Under the pieces are notes generated by a model. It was not told the DNA's origin, did no database searches, and was given only the letters and a program-made list of their open reading frames with translations. Positions 4,958 to 5,868 of a stretch of 5,868 bases of DNA are shown one piece after another (positions within the stretch are counted from its first letter, which is position 1; every line of letters begins with the position of its first letter). This stretch comes from Alphaproteobacteria bacterium (GTDB lineage Bacteria > Pseudomonadota > Alphaproteobacteria > RF32 > CAG-239): positions 1 to 5,868 of the forward strand of contig JAFUXW010000090.1 of NCBI GenBank assembly GCA_017477035.1, read 5' to 3'. The translations under genes and the position numbers were made by a program.

Positions 4958-5797
4958 CTATTTTTGTAAGACAGGGCAGTAAAAAGTAGATCGTCCTCCT
5001 TGGATATCTTTTCGGATACCGCCGCTTTTTTGAATATTACATTTGCAATCGGGACAACACTGTCCGGTTTTATTGTATACACAATGTTTTTGTTGAAAAT
5101 AACCTATATCTCCGTCAGGCCTTTTATAGTCGTGGATGGTAGAACCTCCCGCTTTAATGGAATCGCTTAATATTTCACGAGTATAGGCAATTATTTTTTT
5201 TGCCTCATCCATGGTGAGCGATTCGCTTAATCTCTGCGGAAGAATCCGCGATTTGTAAAGGATTTCGGAAGCATAGATATTACCGATACCGCAAATTATT
5301 TCTTGATCCAGAAGGGCAATTTTGATTGCAGTCTTGCGGTTTTTTAATTTGGCGAGCAGGTATTCTGCCGTTAAGTTTTCATCCCACGGATCTAATCCGA
5401 TTCTGCTGAAACAATGATGATTTTTCAATTTATCCGATTCGCACAATGTGACTAGTCCGAATCGGCGAGTATCATTATAAATCAAGACTCCTTTATCGGT
5501 ACAAATTATAATATGATCGTGCTTTTCCGGTGTTTCGGGCATTAAAGATTCGGTTTTGATTTTACCGCTCATTCCAAAATGCCAGATAATACTTAGACCA
5601 TTGTCAAGCTCTGTAATCATATATTTCGCGATTCGTTTAAAGCCGGTAATCCGAGTGTTGCAAATCTTATCGGCAAAGTCTGTCGGTACAGGCTCACGCA
5701 AGCGAGACTGACGTACTTGAACCGACAATATACGTGCACCATTTACAAATTTTTCAACGGCGTTTTTAATTGTTTCAACCTCTGGCAACTCCGGCAT
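4958..5797 (-). CDS. mutM: Formamidopyrimidine-DNA glycosylase (Fpg/MutM) with altered zinc finger
   Basis: MutM removes 8-oxoguanine and formamidopyrimidines from DNA and nicks the abasic site. The ATG at 5797 gives 279 residues, a normal length, and places the catalytic proline at position 2 (MPELPEVET, with E3); an upstream in-frame TTG at 5833 would bury this proline and is rejected. Also seen: the catalytic-domain lysine K58 in RIAKY, HFGMSGK (73-79), and DQEIICGIGNIYASEILY of the helix-two-turn-helix region, including GNIYASE. In the C-terminal zinc finger C248, C251 and C274 are present, and R269 in GGRSTFYC is kept, but the expected fourth cysteine is L277 (CPVLQK in place of CPVCQK). 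The loop between the cysteine pairs is about six residues longer than usual and has an extra C253. AAGGAG at 5812-5807 is the ribosome binding site. Confidence 0.95.
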   Translation of the reverse strand: MPELPEVETIKNAVEKFVNGARILSVQVRQSRLREPVPTDFADKICNTRITGFKRIAKYMITELDNGLSIIWHFGMSGKIKTESLMPETPEKHDHIIICTDKGVLIYNDTRRFGLVTLCESDKLKNHHCFSRIGLDPWDENLTAEYLLAKLKNRKTAIKIALLDQEIICGIGNIYASEILYKSRILPQRLSESLTMDEAKKIIAYTREILSDSIKAGGSTIHDYKRPDGDIGYFQQKHCVYNKTGQCCPDCKCNIQKSGGIRKDIQGGRSTFYCPVLQK

Positions 5798-5806
5798 ATT
5801 ATAAAT

Positions 5807-5812
5807 CTCCTT
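5807..5812 (-). promoter_or_regulatory. mutM ribosome binding site (decides the start)
   Basis: AAGGAG lies 9 nt upstream of the ATG at 5797 and supports that start over the in-frame TTG at 5833, which has no Shine-Dalgarno. Confidence 0.8.
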
Positions 5813-5818
5813 AACTGT

Positions 5819-5846
5819 ATAATATATTTTCAAAATAAGATTGCAA
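5819..5846 (-). promoter_or_regulatory. Possible mutM promoter
   Basis: TTGCAA (5846-5841) and TATTAT (5824-5819) are separated by 16 nt. Transcription would start near 5812, giving a very short leader that begins at about the ribosome binding site. The match is moderate in AT-rich DNA. The remaining bases to the window edge show no recognisable gene. Confidence 0.35.
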
Positions 5847-5868
5847 ACTTCTTGCCATTATTTATAAA

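Noticed and set aside
4958..4975. Frameshift as the cause of the missing last MutM cysteine
   Set aside because: No single-base insertion or deletion near the C-terminus restores C-P-x-C; the TGT present out of frame would give C-P-C. The next gene's ribosome binding site overlaps the present stop, which fits the current frame.
5798..5833. Longer mutM start at TTG 5833
   Set aside because: It would add 12 residues ahead of MPELPEVE, but the proline after the initiator methionine is the catalytic nucleophile and must become the N-terminus. ATG 5797 also has the AAGGAG.
5811..5858. 15-codon minus-strand frame (starting MARSLQSYF) upstream of mutM
   Set aside because: No ribosome binding site, overlaps the candidate mutM promoter, and is short enough to be chance, although its stop overlaps the mutM AAGGAG.

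Overview
The window is a stretch of AT-rich chromosome, almost certainly from an alphaproteobacterium. All recognisable genes lie on the minus strand. Read in the direction of transcription the order is mutM - small exported protein - rpsT - (438 bp gap) - dnaA - dnaN - recF. The mutM...rpsT-dnaA neighbourhood, a beta clamp ending in MPMRV, the RecF signatures (GRGLRSA, STGEQKALL) and the S20 sequence all fit Alphaproteobacteria. The low GC and compact layout suggest a host-associated or gut lineage, but the genus cannot be fixed from this sequence.

Layout by region. Positions 1-1133 hold recF, whose last few residues run off the left edge. Positions 1135-2253 hold dnaN, one base upstream of recF. 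Positions 2254-2347 are a short spacer with a possible weak dnaN promoter. Positions 2348-3781 hold dnaA. Positions 3782-4219 are non-coding and regulatory: a dnaA leader of about 128 nt, two candidate -10 elements, a GAAC-N7-GAAC site matching the alphaproteobacterial LexA box, two dyads, a plus-strand promoter-like element and the rpsT terminator. Positions 4220-4480 hold rpsT with its own promoter at 4528-4557. Positions 4583-4948 encode a small exported protein of unknown function, and 4958-5797 hold mutM. The right edge (5798-5868) holds the mutM ribosome binding site and a possible promoter.

The genes combine replication initiation and elongation (DnaA, beta clamp), gap repair (RecF), oxidised-base repair (MutM) and a ribosomal protein. 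There appear to be three transcription blocks: mutM plus the exported protein (9 bp gap, ribosome binding site overlapping the mutM stop), rpsT alone (promoter and strong hairpin terminator), and dnaA-dnaN-recF.

The most interesting points are a MutM zinc finger that has lost its fourth cysteine while gaining a longer loop with an extra cysteine; a dnaA leader carrying a strong Shine-Dalgarno and a two-codon ORF inside a hairpin whose 3' arm is complementary to the dnaA ribosome binding site; and the LexA-type box upstream of dnaA. No wholly new multi-gene system is visible.
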